Assembly: GCF_000282055.1 (NCBI RefSeq)
Contig: NZ_AKJZ01000051.1
Coordinates: 50,388-114,387 of the forward strand
Direction of reading: 5' to 3'
Source of the DNA: Flavobacterium sp. CF136
Lineage (GTDB): Bacteria > Bacteroidota > Bacteroidia > Flavobacteriales > Flavobacteriaceae
DNA length: 64,000 bases
Below, one piece after another: positions 9,238 through 18,716 of the stretch. The notes under the pieces were generated by a model. It was not told the DNA's origin. It saw nothing but the letters and a program-made list of their open reading frames with translations, and did not search any database. Position 1 is the stretch's first letter; each line of letters opens with the position of its first letter. Made by a program: the position numbers and the translations under genes.

Positions 9238-10146
9238 TTAGTTTTTCAGGATATTTATTTCCATCAGCCATTGCTCACAAAGATTTGTCCATAAATTTGT
9301 TGATCCGGGATTATTTCTTAGTGCAATGGCATGACCGCCCTCATTAAATATATGCAGGCTCGAAGGAATTTTATTTGACAGCAAAGCATCATAAAAAAGC
9401 AGACTGTTTTTTGGAGATACCGTTTTATCATTAAAAGCGTGTGCAATAAAAGTTGGCGGTGTATAATCACTTACCTGAAACTGCAAAGAATATTTTTTAA
9501 TTAATTCTGCAGATGGATTTGGTCCAAGCAAATTTTCTAAACTTCCTTTATGTGTTTCTTTACCCATATCGATTACCGGAGAGATCAAAATCATGAAATT
9601 GGGTTTAAAAGAATAACCGTCATATTCATCGCCAATTATAGAAAAATCATCTTTGATTGTCCCCAGGCTTCCCGCTAAATGACCTCCGGCAGAACAGCCC
9701 ATTACACCAATTTTATTGCTGTCAATTTTCCAATTGACAGCATTTTTACGAATAATCCTCATGGCTCTTTCCGCATCTTGCAAAGGTGCCTTTTCCCGTT
9801 CTTTGAGGTCCGGCGAAATCGGTAATCGATGTATTAATACAAAAGCATTAATTCCCATTGTATTGAACCATTTTGCCAATTGAAAACCACTAATATTATA
9901 CGACAAATGATGGTAACCTCCACCCGGAATTATCAAAACAGCTGCTCCTTTGTTCTCTTGAATTGAAGTAAAAAAAGCGTGAATACCCGGCATTCCTACC
10001 TGCATTACACGCTCATTATTGATACTGTCTTTTACTATTAATCCTTTGGAATTTGGCATTTTGCCTTTTGTCCACAATGGTATAAAATCCTGTGCCTGAC
10101 TCTTAATAATTGTCATAAGCAAGAGGATCATTATTATTTTTCTCAT
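9238..10146 (-). CDS. Secreted acetylesterase, alpha/beta-hydrolase fold
   Basis: Probably removes acetyl groups from pectin or hemicellulose. Start chosen at 10146 because it opens a clean signal peptide (MRKIIMILLLMTIIKSQAQ) 28 bp after the previous stop; a longer reading to 10227 would overlap that gene and put 27 unlikely residues before the signal. Motifs: oxyanion loop PGGGYHH (about 74-80), nucleophile Ser152 in GCSAGG, and a C-terminal catalytic His in NEGGHA with an Asp in AFNDKTV. The length of 302 residues fits the acetyl-xylan-esterase-like group. The exact substrate is not determined by sequence; the neighbours suggest acetylated pectin. Confidence 0.82.
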   Translation of the reverse strand: MRKIIMILLLMTIIKSQAQDFIPLWTKGKMPNSKGLIVKDSINNERVMQVGMPGIHAFFTSIQENKGAAVLIIPGGGYHHLSYNISGFQLAKWFNTMGINAFVLIHRLPISPDLKEREKAPLQDAERAMRIIRKNAVNWKIDSNKIGVMGCSAGGHLAGSLGTIKDDFSIIGDEYDGYSFKPNFMILISPVIDMGKETHKGSLENLLGPNPSAELIKKYSLQFQVSDYTPPTFIAHAFNDKTVSPKNSLLFYDALLSNKIPSSLHIFNEGGHAIALRNNPGSTNLWTNLCEQWLMEINILKN

Positions 10147-10174
10147 TTTAAAGTTAGATTTATAAAGTGAAGAT

Positions 10175-12196
10175 TTAGTGCGACAGCCAAACAGACATTT
10201 CGCCTTTACCGTTATTTCCCCACGCAAAATAAGGAATTAATTTTACAGTAACTTCTTTATTATCTTTTGCAGAAATAGGTTTGTACAATTTTTTATCCCA
10301 GGAATTATCCGGAGTAATGGACGAACTGGCAGTTATACTCAACAATTCCCTGTTGTCTATTTTGATAAAATCAGTAGTGAATTTAGAATTCAAATCCAAA
10401 ACAACATCATTTACTTTCACATTTGCAGGAAGTTCATTAGATTCCAGACAATATACAATCGGCCCTCTTTTTACAGCCACCTGATTTTTTACCTCTTCTA
10501 CTAATGGATTGGCCTGCATCAATTCCACCGGCATTGGAATATTCAATTCGATGACATCTCCTTTTTTCCACTTTTGTGCTATTTTTTGGTACGATCCTGA
10601 AACAATTGCATCATTTATATTTTTACCATTAACTGAAATTGTTGTCCCCTGACTCCAACCCGGAATTCTCAATAAAAAAGCATATGCCTCTTTTGGAACT
10701 TTTACGATTTTTAAGGTTATTTTTCCATCCCAAGGATAGTTGGTTTGCTGTTCTATTTCAATTTTTTCTCCCGCAAGTGTTTTTGAATTCAGATTATTGC
10801 TTCCGTATAAATTCACATACAAACCTTCTTTGGAAAAATTATACGCGTAATTGCTTACCTCAGCAATGGTTCTGGTTACATTTGGCGCACAACAGTTCGA
10901 CAGGGCAATATAACCTTCACGTTCTTTGCTCCATCTTTGTTTGAAAGGCAAATCTTTAGAAACATTCAGCGGATTATTATAGAAGAATTCCTTTCCTTCC
11001 AGACTGATTCCAGACAAAACACTATTGTACAAAGCAAGTTCTACAATATCAGCATATTTGGCATCTCCGGTAATCTGAAGCATTCTCCAGTTCCATAACA
11101 CATTTCCAATATTCGCACAGGTTTCGGTATGGGCAGTTGCATTTGGCAATTGAAAAGGTCTTCCGTACGCCTGATGAATTTTTTGTACATCGGTTGGATT
11201 ATAAGAAGTTCCATCAGGCGAAACACCATCGTACAAAGAACCACACGCCCCTGTAATGTACATTTTTCGGTACGTCACATCATCCCAGATAGATTCCAGA
11301 TTATCGAGTAATTTCTTTTCTCCAGTTTCAGCATATAAGTCGGCAACTCCTGCATAAAGGTAATTGGCTCTTACAGCGTGACCCATTGCGGTGGTTTGTT
11401 GCCTAAACGGAATTCGATCCTGATTATCATCGGTTCCGTCATTGGTCGTTCCTCTGATATCAATTAGATTATTCGCCAATTCCAGGTATTTTGGATTTTT
11501 CGTTGTACGATACATTTCGACAATTCCCATATAATGTGAAGGACAAATGGCATTTCTTGCTAATTCTGGAGATGCTTTTTTATAGAAGTCATATAGAAAA
11601 TCTGCTACGCCTTTCCCAATTTCCAGAAAATTGGTTTTTCCGGTTGCACGATAATGAATACAGGCAGCCGTCATCAAATGCCCCATATTGTATTTCTCGA
11701 AACCCAATTGTTTTTTTACCTCTTCAGGGCCTAAGGTTCCCCAACGTTCGTCTATCAAAACCGGAGTATGTAAGTAGCCATCTTTACGCTGTGCTTTCGC
11801 AAACAACGCAATCGCTTTATCCATTTCGGCATCCAGTTTCTTGTCTTTAGTTACCGCATAAGTCGCTGCCATTCCTTCAAAAATCTTATAAAAATCTCCA
11901 TCATGAAATGAAGGTCCTTTAAAAGTTCCTTTGCTTTCTCCCGCAGCAATCTCAAAGTTTTTATAAGCGTGTGAAACTTCATCGTTATGATACAAATCCC
12001 ACATATACGGCAGCGTATTTTTGGTTTCTACATCAAATTGTTCTTTCCAGAAACCGTTTGTCCATTTCACATCCTGCAATCCTACACTCTGCAATTTTGA
12101 ATAAGGACTTTCAGAATTCGCTACCAAACCCTTATTTTGAGCAATTATCACTGTTGAAAAAAGTATAGCTGATAATAAAATGATATTCTTTTTCAT
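10175..12196 (-). CDS. Beta-L-arabinofuranosidase-type glycosidase (GH127/GH146, DUF1680)
   Basis: Cleaves terminal beta-linked L-arabinofuranose, probably from arabinan or arabinogalactan side chains of rhamnogalacturonan. Signal peptide 1-20. An (alpha/alpha)6 barrel with the zinc-site and catalytic features of this clan is visible: Glu358 and Cys360 in HTETCAN and the paired Cys435-Cys436 in SNCCAPN, one of which is the nucleophile in characterised GH127 enzymes. The C-terminal part is beta-sandwich. At 673 residues it is normal. GH127 and GH146 cannot be separated here. It is encoded between the PL1 lyase and the acetylesterase in one run. Confidence 0.87.
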   Translation of the reverse strand: MKKNIILLSAILFSTVIIAQNKGLVANSESPYSKLQSVGLQDVKWTNGFWKEQFDVETKNTLPYMWDLYHNDEVSHAYKNFEIAAGESKGTFKGPSFHDGDFYKIFEGMAATYAVTKDKKLDAEMDKAIALFAKAQRKDGYLHTPVLIDERWGTLGPEEVKKQLGFEKYNMGHLMTAACIHYRATGKTNFLEIGKGVADFLYDFYKKASPELARNAICPSHYMGIVEMYRTTKNPKYLELANNLIDIRGTTNDGTDDNQDRIPFRQQTTAMGHAVRANYLYAGVADLYAETGEKKLLDNLESIWDDVTYRKMYITGACGSLYDGVSPDGTSYNPTDVQKIHQAYGRPFQLPNATAHTETCANIGNVLWNWRMLQITGDAKYADIVELALYNSVLSGISLEGKEFFYNNPLNVSKDLPFKQRWSKEREGYIALSNCCAPNVTRTIAEVSNYAYNFSKEGLYVNLYGSNNLNSKTLAGEKIEIEQQTNYPWDGKITLKIVKVPKEAYAFLLRIPGWSQGTTISVNGKNINDAIVSGSYQKIAQKWKKGDVIELNIPMPVELMQANPLVEEVKNQVAVKRGPIVYCLESNELPANVKVNDVVLDLNSKFTTDFIKIDNRELLSITASSSITPDNSWDKKLYKPISAKDNKEVTVKLIPYFAWGNNGKGEMSVWLSH

Positions 12197-12219
12197 TTTG
12201 ATTTTTATTTAATTTTTAG

Positions 12220-12287
12220 AATCTGCTCAATCTGCAAAATCTACGTGAAAAATAATTAGCACGCAGATTTTGCAGATTCGGCAGATT
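12220..12287. repeat. Imperfect palindrome, 28-bp arms
   Basis: Arms 12220-12247 and 12260-12287 match at 25 of 28 positions when folded. Each arm holds two copies of AATCTGC. It lies in the gap between the PL1 and GH127 genes. It resembles the dispersed AATCTGC...ACGTG-type intergenic palindromes of Flavobacterium and may act on mRNA stability. Confidence 0.65.
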
Positions 12288-12296
12288 TTTTTCTTT

Positions 12297-12368
12297 GCCA
12301 CGAATTTTTATTATTTTTTTAATGAAATAGTGAAAAAATAATTCGTGAAAATTCGTGTAATTCGTGGC
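12297..12368. repeat. Palindromic element with tandem AATTCGTG
   Basis: GCCACGAATT (12297-12306) pairs with AATTCGTGGC (12359-12368). The right side contains three tandem AATTCGTG units about 9-10 bp apart. It directly follows the previous palindrome, so two different repeat families are stacked in one gap. Confidence 0.65.
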
Positions 12369-12376
12369 GAGCTTTT

Positions 12377-14836
12377 TTATTTAACAAAGAAATTTATCTG
12401 GCGGCTCATTGAATCTCCATCTTCATCTTTAACTGTAATTACAACAGAAGCAAATCCACTTTCTATAGCAGTAAACTGAATATCTTTTCCTTTCAAAATT
12501 ATTTTACCGTTTTTAAGATCAGAGAAAGTATAAACTGGTTTTTTCTCATATCCTTTAAAGTAGTCAGCTGCCGAAAATTCTTTCTTTTCACCTGAATTTA
12601 TGAAAAAATGAGGCTGTGCCATCCAGTCTAAATACTCATCCAATTGTGTAAAACCATTTTGATCTGTATCCAAATTCGTATCGGCAAAATCTCCCGCTTT
12701 AGAATTCTCATTTAATCCTCTTGCTGTTTCCCACCAATTTGGCAATCCATCATGATCGGTATCCCAATCTGCAGGACGTGTTTCGCTGGCATAATCGCCT
12801 AAGTCACCCAAATCTTTCTCAGAATCAATCATTCCACCTAATCCGCTTTTACTTCCTTTATAGGTAAAAGTACCTTTCAAAGTTTCATCAATGATTCGGT
12901 TATCATGCTTGTCAAAAAATGGCTCGCTTGCTCCAACATCCGAAAGTACATTTTTATAAGCTGCCTGAGCACTTTCTGTTTTCACATAAGATTCGAAGAA
13001 TGGTTTATCAACAAAAGTTTCATATTCAACAATTTCTTTATTTGAAATCGTCATTTTTCTTCCTTTCTCCTGAGATTTCTCATCAAAATAGCCCGGCATT
13101 ATATTTCCATTGAAATAATAACGCTGCATTCCTTTTCCAACTCCCTCATGCTGTGCATTTAATGCAACAAAAATATCTGTAGAAGCTCCCGGTTTATAAT
13201 AATTGTTTACAAAATTTACTTCATTAGCGCCTCCGTCAGTCGTTCTTTTTCCCCAGTTGTAAACCACATTATTGGTAATATCTACTCTCCCCGTGTAATA
13301 TCCATCTCCACTTAAACCTCCGCCAATACTCCAGTTTCTTCCGTAGTTATGTGCCAATAAATTATGATGAAAACTACCCACATCTCCGCCAATAGTAGCA
13401 GCAAATCCATGCATTTTACCCACTTCATATTTGTCATGTCCCGCAACATTCAACGCTTCAGAAATTAACGTGCGTTGCAAAGTAATGTTGTGTGCTCCAC
13501 GCGAACTGAAAGATTCATCGATTGTCCAGCTGATTGAACAGTGGTCAATAATACTATGATTGGCTCCGGTTAAACCCATTCCGTCATACGTTTTCCCGCT
13601 TCCAATTCTCACTTTCAAAAATCGGATTATACCATCATTACCAGTCAATCCAACCGGAGCTTTGCTAATCGTAATTCCTTCTCCCGGAGCTGTTTGTCCG
13701 GCAATGGTGATATATGGATTATTTACTACTAAACGATCTTCTAATTTTATATTTCCCGAAACATTGAATACAATCGTTTTAGGACCAGTTCCTTCGTTTA
13801 CGGCAGCTCTTAAACTTCCCGGACCGCTGTCATTTAAATTCATAACCTCAACGACTCTTCCTCCTCTTCCACCTACGGCAAAACGCCCGTATCCTTCAGC
13901 TCCCGGAAAAGCCAATTGTGCAGGTTTGAATGACCAAACAGTTCCTAAAGTTGTATTTCCTTTGGCATCAACTTCGTCAACACGCCAGTAGTATGTAGTC
14001 ATACTGTACAAATCAGAAACTGCAAATTTAGTATCTGTTTGTTTTCCCTTAAACTCTGCTGATTTTTCGGTTGCAGCTGTAACTGCTTTTTTATCTGTTC
14101 CAAAGTATAATTTGTGCGCCACAGCATCTTTCGAAGCTTCCCAATTCAGCATAAATTTATCTTCTAAAACTACATGCTCATCTCCGTTTTCAGGTTTTGA
14201 AGTATGTGCTTGTTTCTTAAGATTTGGTGTATCAATTTCAAATCCGTTGATTACCATTTGCTGAATTGAATTGGCATCTTTCGAATCTGTTTCAAAACGA
14301 ATAACCGTATTTTTTCCCTTTTGAGCATTAAATTCAATGTAAGCCGTTGCAGCTTCAATAGTCGAAGTTGCTCTGTTGCTCGAAGCTACCGTTTCAACCA
14401 ATTTATTGTTTATATATATTTTTATCGGCGCAAAAGATTTTCCTTCAATCTTATCAAAAGTATTGTGAAAAGTAAGCAATGAATGTTGGCCTGCTTTTAA
14501 TCCGTTTATCGTAAGTTCCAAACTTTTATCGGTTACTAAACCATCACTTGCTAATCGGCTGTAAAATGGTGCACTCATTCCGACTTTAAACCATTTCGAC
14601 GAAAAATTTCCTTTTAATTTGAAAGTTACATTATTAAAAGATTTTTCTGCTTCGGTTTGTTCCGTTATTGGCCATGAATTATAATGAGGATCACTTACTT
14701 CTTCTACTCTTCGTCCCGAAAAATCGAAATCGACTTTCACAATTTGTTTTTCAGTTGTTTTCCCAACTGATTGTGCCTGCCCGTTTGCAGACAAAAGCAT
14801 TGCCAAAATAGCAACACTTAAAAATTTCTTTATCAT
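12377..14836 (-). CDS. Multidomain secreted pectate lyase (PL1-type)
   Basis: Endo-acting lyase on homogalacturonan. Parts in order: signal peptide (1-22); a malectin-like/CBM beta-sandwich (about 30-205) similar to the N-termini of other Bacteroidota pectinases; a fibronectin-III-like domain (about 215-305, ending TYYWRVDEVDAKG); the PL1 helix from AFPGAEGYG at 309 with DSGPGSLRAA and ITIAGQTAPGEG; calcium loops DTDHDGLPNWWE and DTDQNGFTQLDEY; and a short beta-domain at the C-terminus. At 819 residues it is longer than the other PL1 protein (567). The extra N-terminal domains probably bind substrate or cell wall. Confidence 0.88.
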   Translation of the reverse strand: MIKKFLSVAILAMLLSANGQAQSVGKTTEKQIVKVDFDFSGRRVEEVSDPHYNSWPITEQTEAEKSFNNVTFKLKGNFSSKWFKVGMSAPFYSRLASDGLVTDKSLELTINGLKAGQHSLLTFHNTFDKIEGKSFAPIKIYINNKLVETVASSNRATSTIEAATAYIEFNAQKGKNTVIRFETDSKDANSIQQMVINGFEIDTPNLKKQAHTSKPENGDEHVVLEDKFMLNWEASKDAVAHKLYFGTDKKAVTAATEKSAEFKGKQTDTKFAVSDLYSMTTYYWRVDEVDAKGNTTLGTVWSFKPAQLAFPGAEGYGRFAVGGRGGRVVEVMNLNDSGPGSLRAAVNEGTGPKTIVFNVSGNIKLEDRLVVNNPYITIAGQTAPGEGITISKAPVGLTGNDGIIRFLKVRIGSGKTYDGMGLTGANHSIIDHCSISWTIDESFSSRGAHNITLQRTLISEALNVAGHDKYEVGKMHGFAATIGGDVGSFHHNLLAHNYGRNWSIGGGLSGDGYYTGRVDITNNVVYNWGKRTTDGGANEVNFVNNYYKPGASTDIFVALNAQHEGVGKGMQRYYFNGNIMPGYFDEKSQEKGRKMTISNKEIVEYETFVDKPFFESYVKTESAQAAYKNVLSDVGASEPFFDKHDNRIIDETLKGTFTYKGSKSGLGGMIDSEKDLGDLGDYASETRPADWDTDHDGLPNWWETARGLNENSKAGDFADTNLDTDQNGFTQLDEYLDWMAQPHFFINSGEKKEFSAADYFKGYEKKPVYTFSDLKNGKIILKGKDIQFTAIESGFASVVITVKDEDGDSMSRQINFFVK

Positions 14837-14851
14837 TTTGATTGGTAATAG

Positions 14852-17179
14852 TTAGTTTAATTTTTTCTTTTCTTCTATTGAAATCCCTAACAGATTTATA
14901 ATGTCTTTTTCTCTTTCCTGAGGAATCACTTTAATGATTTTCGTGATTCCGTTTTCAAGTTCAGCTTCTATGATGGTATTTTGAGACGCATGCAATTTGA
15001 AATGCACATTCCAGTCTTTTGGCCAAGCCGGAAAAAGATATATTTTTCCGTTAGATTCCTGCAAAAGCATTTCCTGCATGCCAATCATTCCCGCTCCTCC
15101 CCAGTTGTGATCTGGAACCCAGTCATATCCCGGACCCCAAAATGCCGGAAATCTTCTTTCTGAATTGGCCATTTTCAACAGATTGTATTTTTTTGCTTCT
15201 TCTGTTAAACCTAATCGAGCAGAAAAAATATTATCTTGTTTCCATCCAATATGACTTCTGAATTTAATTGCATCGGTATCATATTTCCAAGTATTCAATG
15301 CCGTTTCCAAATCTGGTTTTCCAACACCATAAATTCTCCAAGGATAAACCGGATATAATTGTGGTACTTCAGAATTGTTAATGCGTTCCCACGATTTGGC
15401 AGGAGCCAATAATTTATGATTCTCTATTTCGTTAAAATTCAAAGGAGGAATACGCTTTTGAAAGGCTTTCAAATAGTCTTGCTCTTCTTTTGATAATTCT
15501 TTCCCCGAAAGGTTTAATAGATTTTCTGTAATTACTGTCAAGGCCGAAATTGTACTGTTAGCGTTATAGGTCATTTTGTACGTTTCTGTCGCTGAACCTG
15601 GAAAAAGAATCAAATGACCATTTCCGTCCAAAGCTTTCCTGCCTCTTTGTTTTGCCAGATATTGATAATGTTCATCAAAAAATCGCAAACAACTTATGAT
15701 AAACGAATTGTATTTCTGAATATCTTCGCCTGCGTATTCTTTTTGCTGTAACATCATCTGGCAAAACTCAAAAACCGTGTCCCATTCGTATTCCAACCAA
15801 GCATTATATTCCATTCCTGCATCATAATCTGAGGGACGTTTCCACTCATATTCGGTAGGATTTGGCAAACCAAAGTTTTCCAGTTGTTCTGTAAATGAAG
15901 CACCGTTATGGTTCCAATATACCTTGCTCCTTAACTCGGCATTTTTCTGCAGGGTCAAATAATAATCCAATTGCGATTTCATCATATCAAAATCACCACT
16001 TTTTACCATCGGATGATAAACCAATCGCTGATTTTGCGCTGCCATTGTTCCTCCTCCCCAATTTCTGAAATCAGGTGTGAAATTCAAATCGGGGTTGGTA
16101 AAAACGGGGTCAACAGTAAAAAGTCCGCCGTTAAATTTTGTTGGATATTTTCCATATGCGTTACATCCAAGCATATAACGAAACAATTGATAATTCTGTC
16201 CGATTTGATAAACCGAATCCTTTTCAATCGATTGATTTTTCTGTGTATAAATAAAACTGCGGTTCCAGAAATTATTCCACCATTTTATTGTGCTTTTTTC
16301 AGCCTGTTTTGCTGTGTTTTTATTTGAAGTAATCAAACTTTTCAATCCGTTATTCCAAACAGAAAAATCAGATTGATTGGTGTTTAAATAAATTTCTAAA
16401 GACTGTTTTTTTGAAGGTTTTACGCTAGTTAAATTAAAACCTTTAAAATCAGTATCCTGATATTTTCCAAGATACGTTCCGTCAGATTTCAAATTATCAC
16501 CGGTCATAAATCCTCCGAAAGTCAAATTTGCCAAGGGATTCAGCATTTGCTCTTTTACCGATTCCATTTTTTGCTGTTTTACGGTAACATCAAAAACTGT
16601 TTGTTCGCGATTTCTGTGATAAAACTGAACTCCATTGTTTTCAAATGAGATTGAATCCTTGAAGGTTACGATTTCACCTTGAGGCGCCCATTTATAAGAA
16701 TTAGCATTATTGGCTTTTCCTTTTGAATCACGATTTTTATAACGCCAGCTTTCATAAGAAGCTGTCACTTTAAACGGATTTTTACTTTCTAAATCCACAT
16801 GAATAATTGGCTTGAAAACATCAACCCAAAGTTTGATTTTCGTATCGTTTTGACCTACCAAAACATAACCGTCTTTCAGTTTTAGTTCCTGATGAAAACC
16901 TTCCTTTCCTGCAAAAGGATTTGGCGCTAAACTTACTTTTACACGACCTAATTTCAGTAACGTATTGTGTTCATCAAAAGTACCGCTTCGAGAAAAATAG
17001 AAATACAAATCTCCTTTCTCTACCCAGACATTCATACCAATATCTCCGCCTCCCAAAGGCATGGATTCCGATGCATTTGCGCTTTGCGTGGTCCAAACCT
17101 GATTGTAAGTATCGAGTACAGGAATTTGCGCCTTAATACAAAGCGTGGTGAAGAGAAGTATGTATTTTATATATTTCAT
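14852..17179 (-). CDS. DUF5703/GH95-like secreted glycoside hydrolase
   Basis: A member of the DUF5703-type proteins, related in fold to GH95 (alpha-L-fucosidase/galactosidase) with an N-terminal beta-sandwich and an (alpha/alpha)6 barrel. Start placed at 17179 because MKYIKYILLFTTLCIKAQ forms a clean signal peptide; six residues upstream are also in frame. The N-terminus has the ESMPLGGGDIGMNVWVEKGD motif of that group and the C-terminal portion reads ESNGKIYLFPAWPKDWNVHF, as in GH95 proteins. 775 residues. Activity is not known from sequence; a debranching exoglycosidase is likely from the context. It lies 15 bp before the PL1 gene. Confidence 0.7.
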   Translation of the reverse strand: MKYIKYILLFTTLCIKAQIPVLDTYNQVWTTQSANASESMPLGGGDIGMNVWVEKGDLYFYFSRSGTFDEHNTLLKLGRVKVSLAPNPFAGKEGFHQELKLKDGYVLVGQNDTKIKLWVDVFKPIIHVDLESKNPFKVTASYESWRYKNRDSKGKANNANSYKWAPQGEIVTFKDSISFENNGVQFYHRNREQTVFDVTVKQQKMESVKEQMLNPLANLTFGGFMTGDNLKSDGTYLGKYQDTDFKGFNLTSVKPSKKQSLEIYLNTNQSDFSVWNNGLKSLITSNKNTAKQAEKSTIKWWNNFWNRSFIYTQKNQSIEKDSVYQIGQNYQLFRYMLGCNAYGKYPTKFNGGLFTVDPVFTNPDLNFTPDFRNWGGGTMAAQNQRLVYHPMVKSGDFDMMKSQLDYYLTLQKNAELRSKVYWNHNGASFTEQLENFGLPNPTEYEWKRPSDYDAGMEYNAWLEYEWDTVFEFCQMMLQQKEYAGEDIQKYNSFIISCLRFFDEHYQYLAKQRGRKALDGNGHLILFPGSATETYKMTYNANSTISALTVITENLLNLSGKELSKEEQDYLKAFQKRIPPLNFNEIENHKLLAPAKSWERINNSEVPQLYPVYPWRIYGVGKPDLETALNTWKYDTDAIKFRSHIGWKQDNIFSARLGLTEEAKKYNLLKMANSERRFPAFWGPGYDWVPDHNWGGAGMIGMQEMLLQESNGKIYLFPAWPKDWNVHFKLHASQNTIIEAELENGITKIIKVIPQEREKDIINLLGISIEEKKKLN

Positions 17180-17192
17180 TTTTATCTTTCTC

Positions 17193-17215
17193 TGCAAGGT
17201 TTTGGAAACCTTGCA
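17193..17215. repeat. Short perfect hairpin TGCAAGGTTT/AAACCTTGCA
   Basis: A 10-bp inverted repeat with a 3-nt loop (TGG), just upstream of the DUF5703 gene. It is of the dispersed intergenic-palindrome type. No T-run supports termination. Confidence 0.55.
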
Positions 17216-17285
17216 AGTATTTAATTTTTATTTTTCTCATTTGTCATTGCAGACGAACTCCTAACTTATAATTCACAATTATAAA

Positions 17286-18710
17286 TTACCATTCATCTGT
17301 CCTGAATGACGAAACTGGCAATCCTCCCGCACTAAACAATTCCGCTTTTGCAAAATCTTTCCATAAATAACGGACAGCAACTGGTTTTGCAACTTTATCG
17401 GAAGTCAAAACCACTGATTTTCTCCTAACTACCGTTTTGGCTGGATAGAAAACTTTGTCTTCTCCCGCCAATTCAAAGCCGGTAACTTCTTTGTCATAAG
17501 ATGTTATTCCGTTTTCAACATTATCAAAAGAAACGGTAACTGAGCTATCTTTTATTTCCATTGATTTGTATTTCGGACTTTCAAATTCGAAGCCTTCGAT
17601 TCCGTATGTTTTTGCCAAAGCCTGAAAAGCCAATCGGTTTCCGCCTTTTTCCTTGTCCATTGGGTGTATGTTATTTTCTTCCCCAACGTCCATTAAAACT
17701 GCCATTCCCGAATTTGGAATTTCCTTTGAAGCTTTGAACTGCGCCTCTCTCAAATAGGCAGAATTATATTTCTCCAAATAATCTTTTGGATGAAATGACG
17801 CATAATTAAACGGAGCGATCTGAGCGAAATAGAAAGGAAAATCTCCCTGATTCCACAAGCCTCTCCAACTACTTACCATTTTTTTCATCAGAGCGGTATA
17901 CTCATTTGCTCTTTCGTAATTCGATTCTCCCTGATACCAAATACAGCCTTTAATTCCGTAACCAATCACAGGCGAAAGCATTCCGTTAAACAAAGTCGTC
18001 GGAACACGATTCGGGTCTTTTACTAATTCTTCTTTTGTAGTTGGAATTTTGGCACTTGCAAAATCTTTCAGCATTTCCTGATTCATCCAGGCTTCTATAC
18101 TCGAACCGCCGTATGAAACATGAATCAATCCAACAGGAACCTGTAAAACTTCCTGCAAAAGCGATCCAAAATACCAAGCCGTTGCGCTAAAATTCGAAGT
18201 TGATTTTGGAGAAGCTTCTTCCCATTTTCCTTCAAAATCATCTTTTGGTTCTAAAACTGTCGCTCTTGGAATCGTTATCAAACGGATGTTTTTATTGGTT
18301 GATCTTACGATAATTTCATTTCCGTTTCTAACAGGCTGTCCTTGAAACCCTTTTAATGGCATTTCCATATTGGATTGTCCAGAACAAAGCCAAACTTCAC
18401 CAATTAAAATGTTTTTGATGATTACTTTTTCAGTTCCTTCTGTTACTTCAATTGTAAAAGGTCCGCCTGCTGTTGGTGTTTGTAATGCTGTTTTCCATTT
18501 ACCGGAAACATCGGCTTTTATTTTGTAGATTTTAGAATTCCACGATGTTTTGATGGTAACATTTGCATTTTTTTCTGCCCAGCCCCAAATCGGCACATTC
18601 GATTTTTGCTGAAGCATCATATTGTCCGAAAACAATGCTGGCAGTTTGATTTTCGCATTGATTTGGAAACTTGCTAAAAACACAAAAAGTGCAATAATTA
18701 TTTTTTTCAT
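17286..18710 (-). CDS. Sialate-O-acetylesterase-like SGNH carbohydrate esterase
   Basis: Removes O-acetyl groups from sugars. In this setting it is more likely a rhamnogalacturonan or pectin acetylesterase than a sialate esterase, as there are no sialic acid genes nearby. Signal peptide 1-19, an N-terminal beta-domain (about 25-100), then the SGNH-hydrolase core with catalytic Ser113 in CSGQSNME and the block GCIWYQGESN. A C-terminal His lies in NNIHPMDKEKGG. The length of 474 residues is the short form of the family. It follows the GH106 gene by 6 bp, so the two are co-translated. Family call firm, substrate inferred. Confidence 0.82.
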   Translation of the reverse strand: MKKIIIALFVFLASFQINAKIKLPALFSDNMMLQQKSNVPIWGWAEKNANVTIKTSWNSKIYKIKADVSGKWKTALQTPTAGGPFTIEVTEGTEKVIIKNILIGEVWLCSGQSNMEMPLKGFQGQPVRNGNEIIVRSTNKNIRLITIPRATVLEPKDDFEGKWEEASPKSTSNFSATAWYFGSLLQEVLQVPVGLIHVSYGGSSIEAWMNQEMLKDFASAKIPTTKEELVKDPNRVPTTLFNGMLSPVIGYGIKGCIWYQGESNYERANEYTALMKKMVSSWRGLWNQGDFPFYFAQIAPFNYASFHPKDYLEKYNSAYLREAQFKASKEIPNSGMAVLMDVGEENNIHPMDKEKGGNRLAFQALAKTYGIEGFEFESPKYKSMEIKDSSVTVSFDNVENGITSYDKEVTGFELAGEDKVFYPAKTVVRRKSVVLTSDKVAKPVAVRYLWKDFAKAELFSAGGLPVSSFRTDEW

Positions 18711-18716
18711 TTCTTA

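Noticed and set aside
12297..12368. A CRISPR array suggested by spaced AATTCGTG copies
   Set aside because: Units are only 8 bp and 9-10 bp apart with no spacers and no cas genes. It is a palindromic repeat.
13560..13991. A 143-codon open frame on the plus strand
   Set aside because: It lies wholly opposite the conserved PL1 lyase gene, has no recognisable domain and is a shadow frame.
17286..18710. A sialic acid metabolism role for the O-acetylesterase
   Set aside because: No sialidase, neuraminate lyase or other nan genes are present. All neighbours act on pectin.
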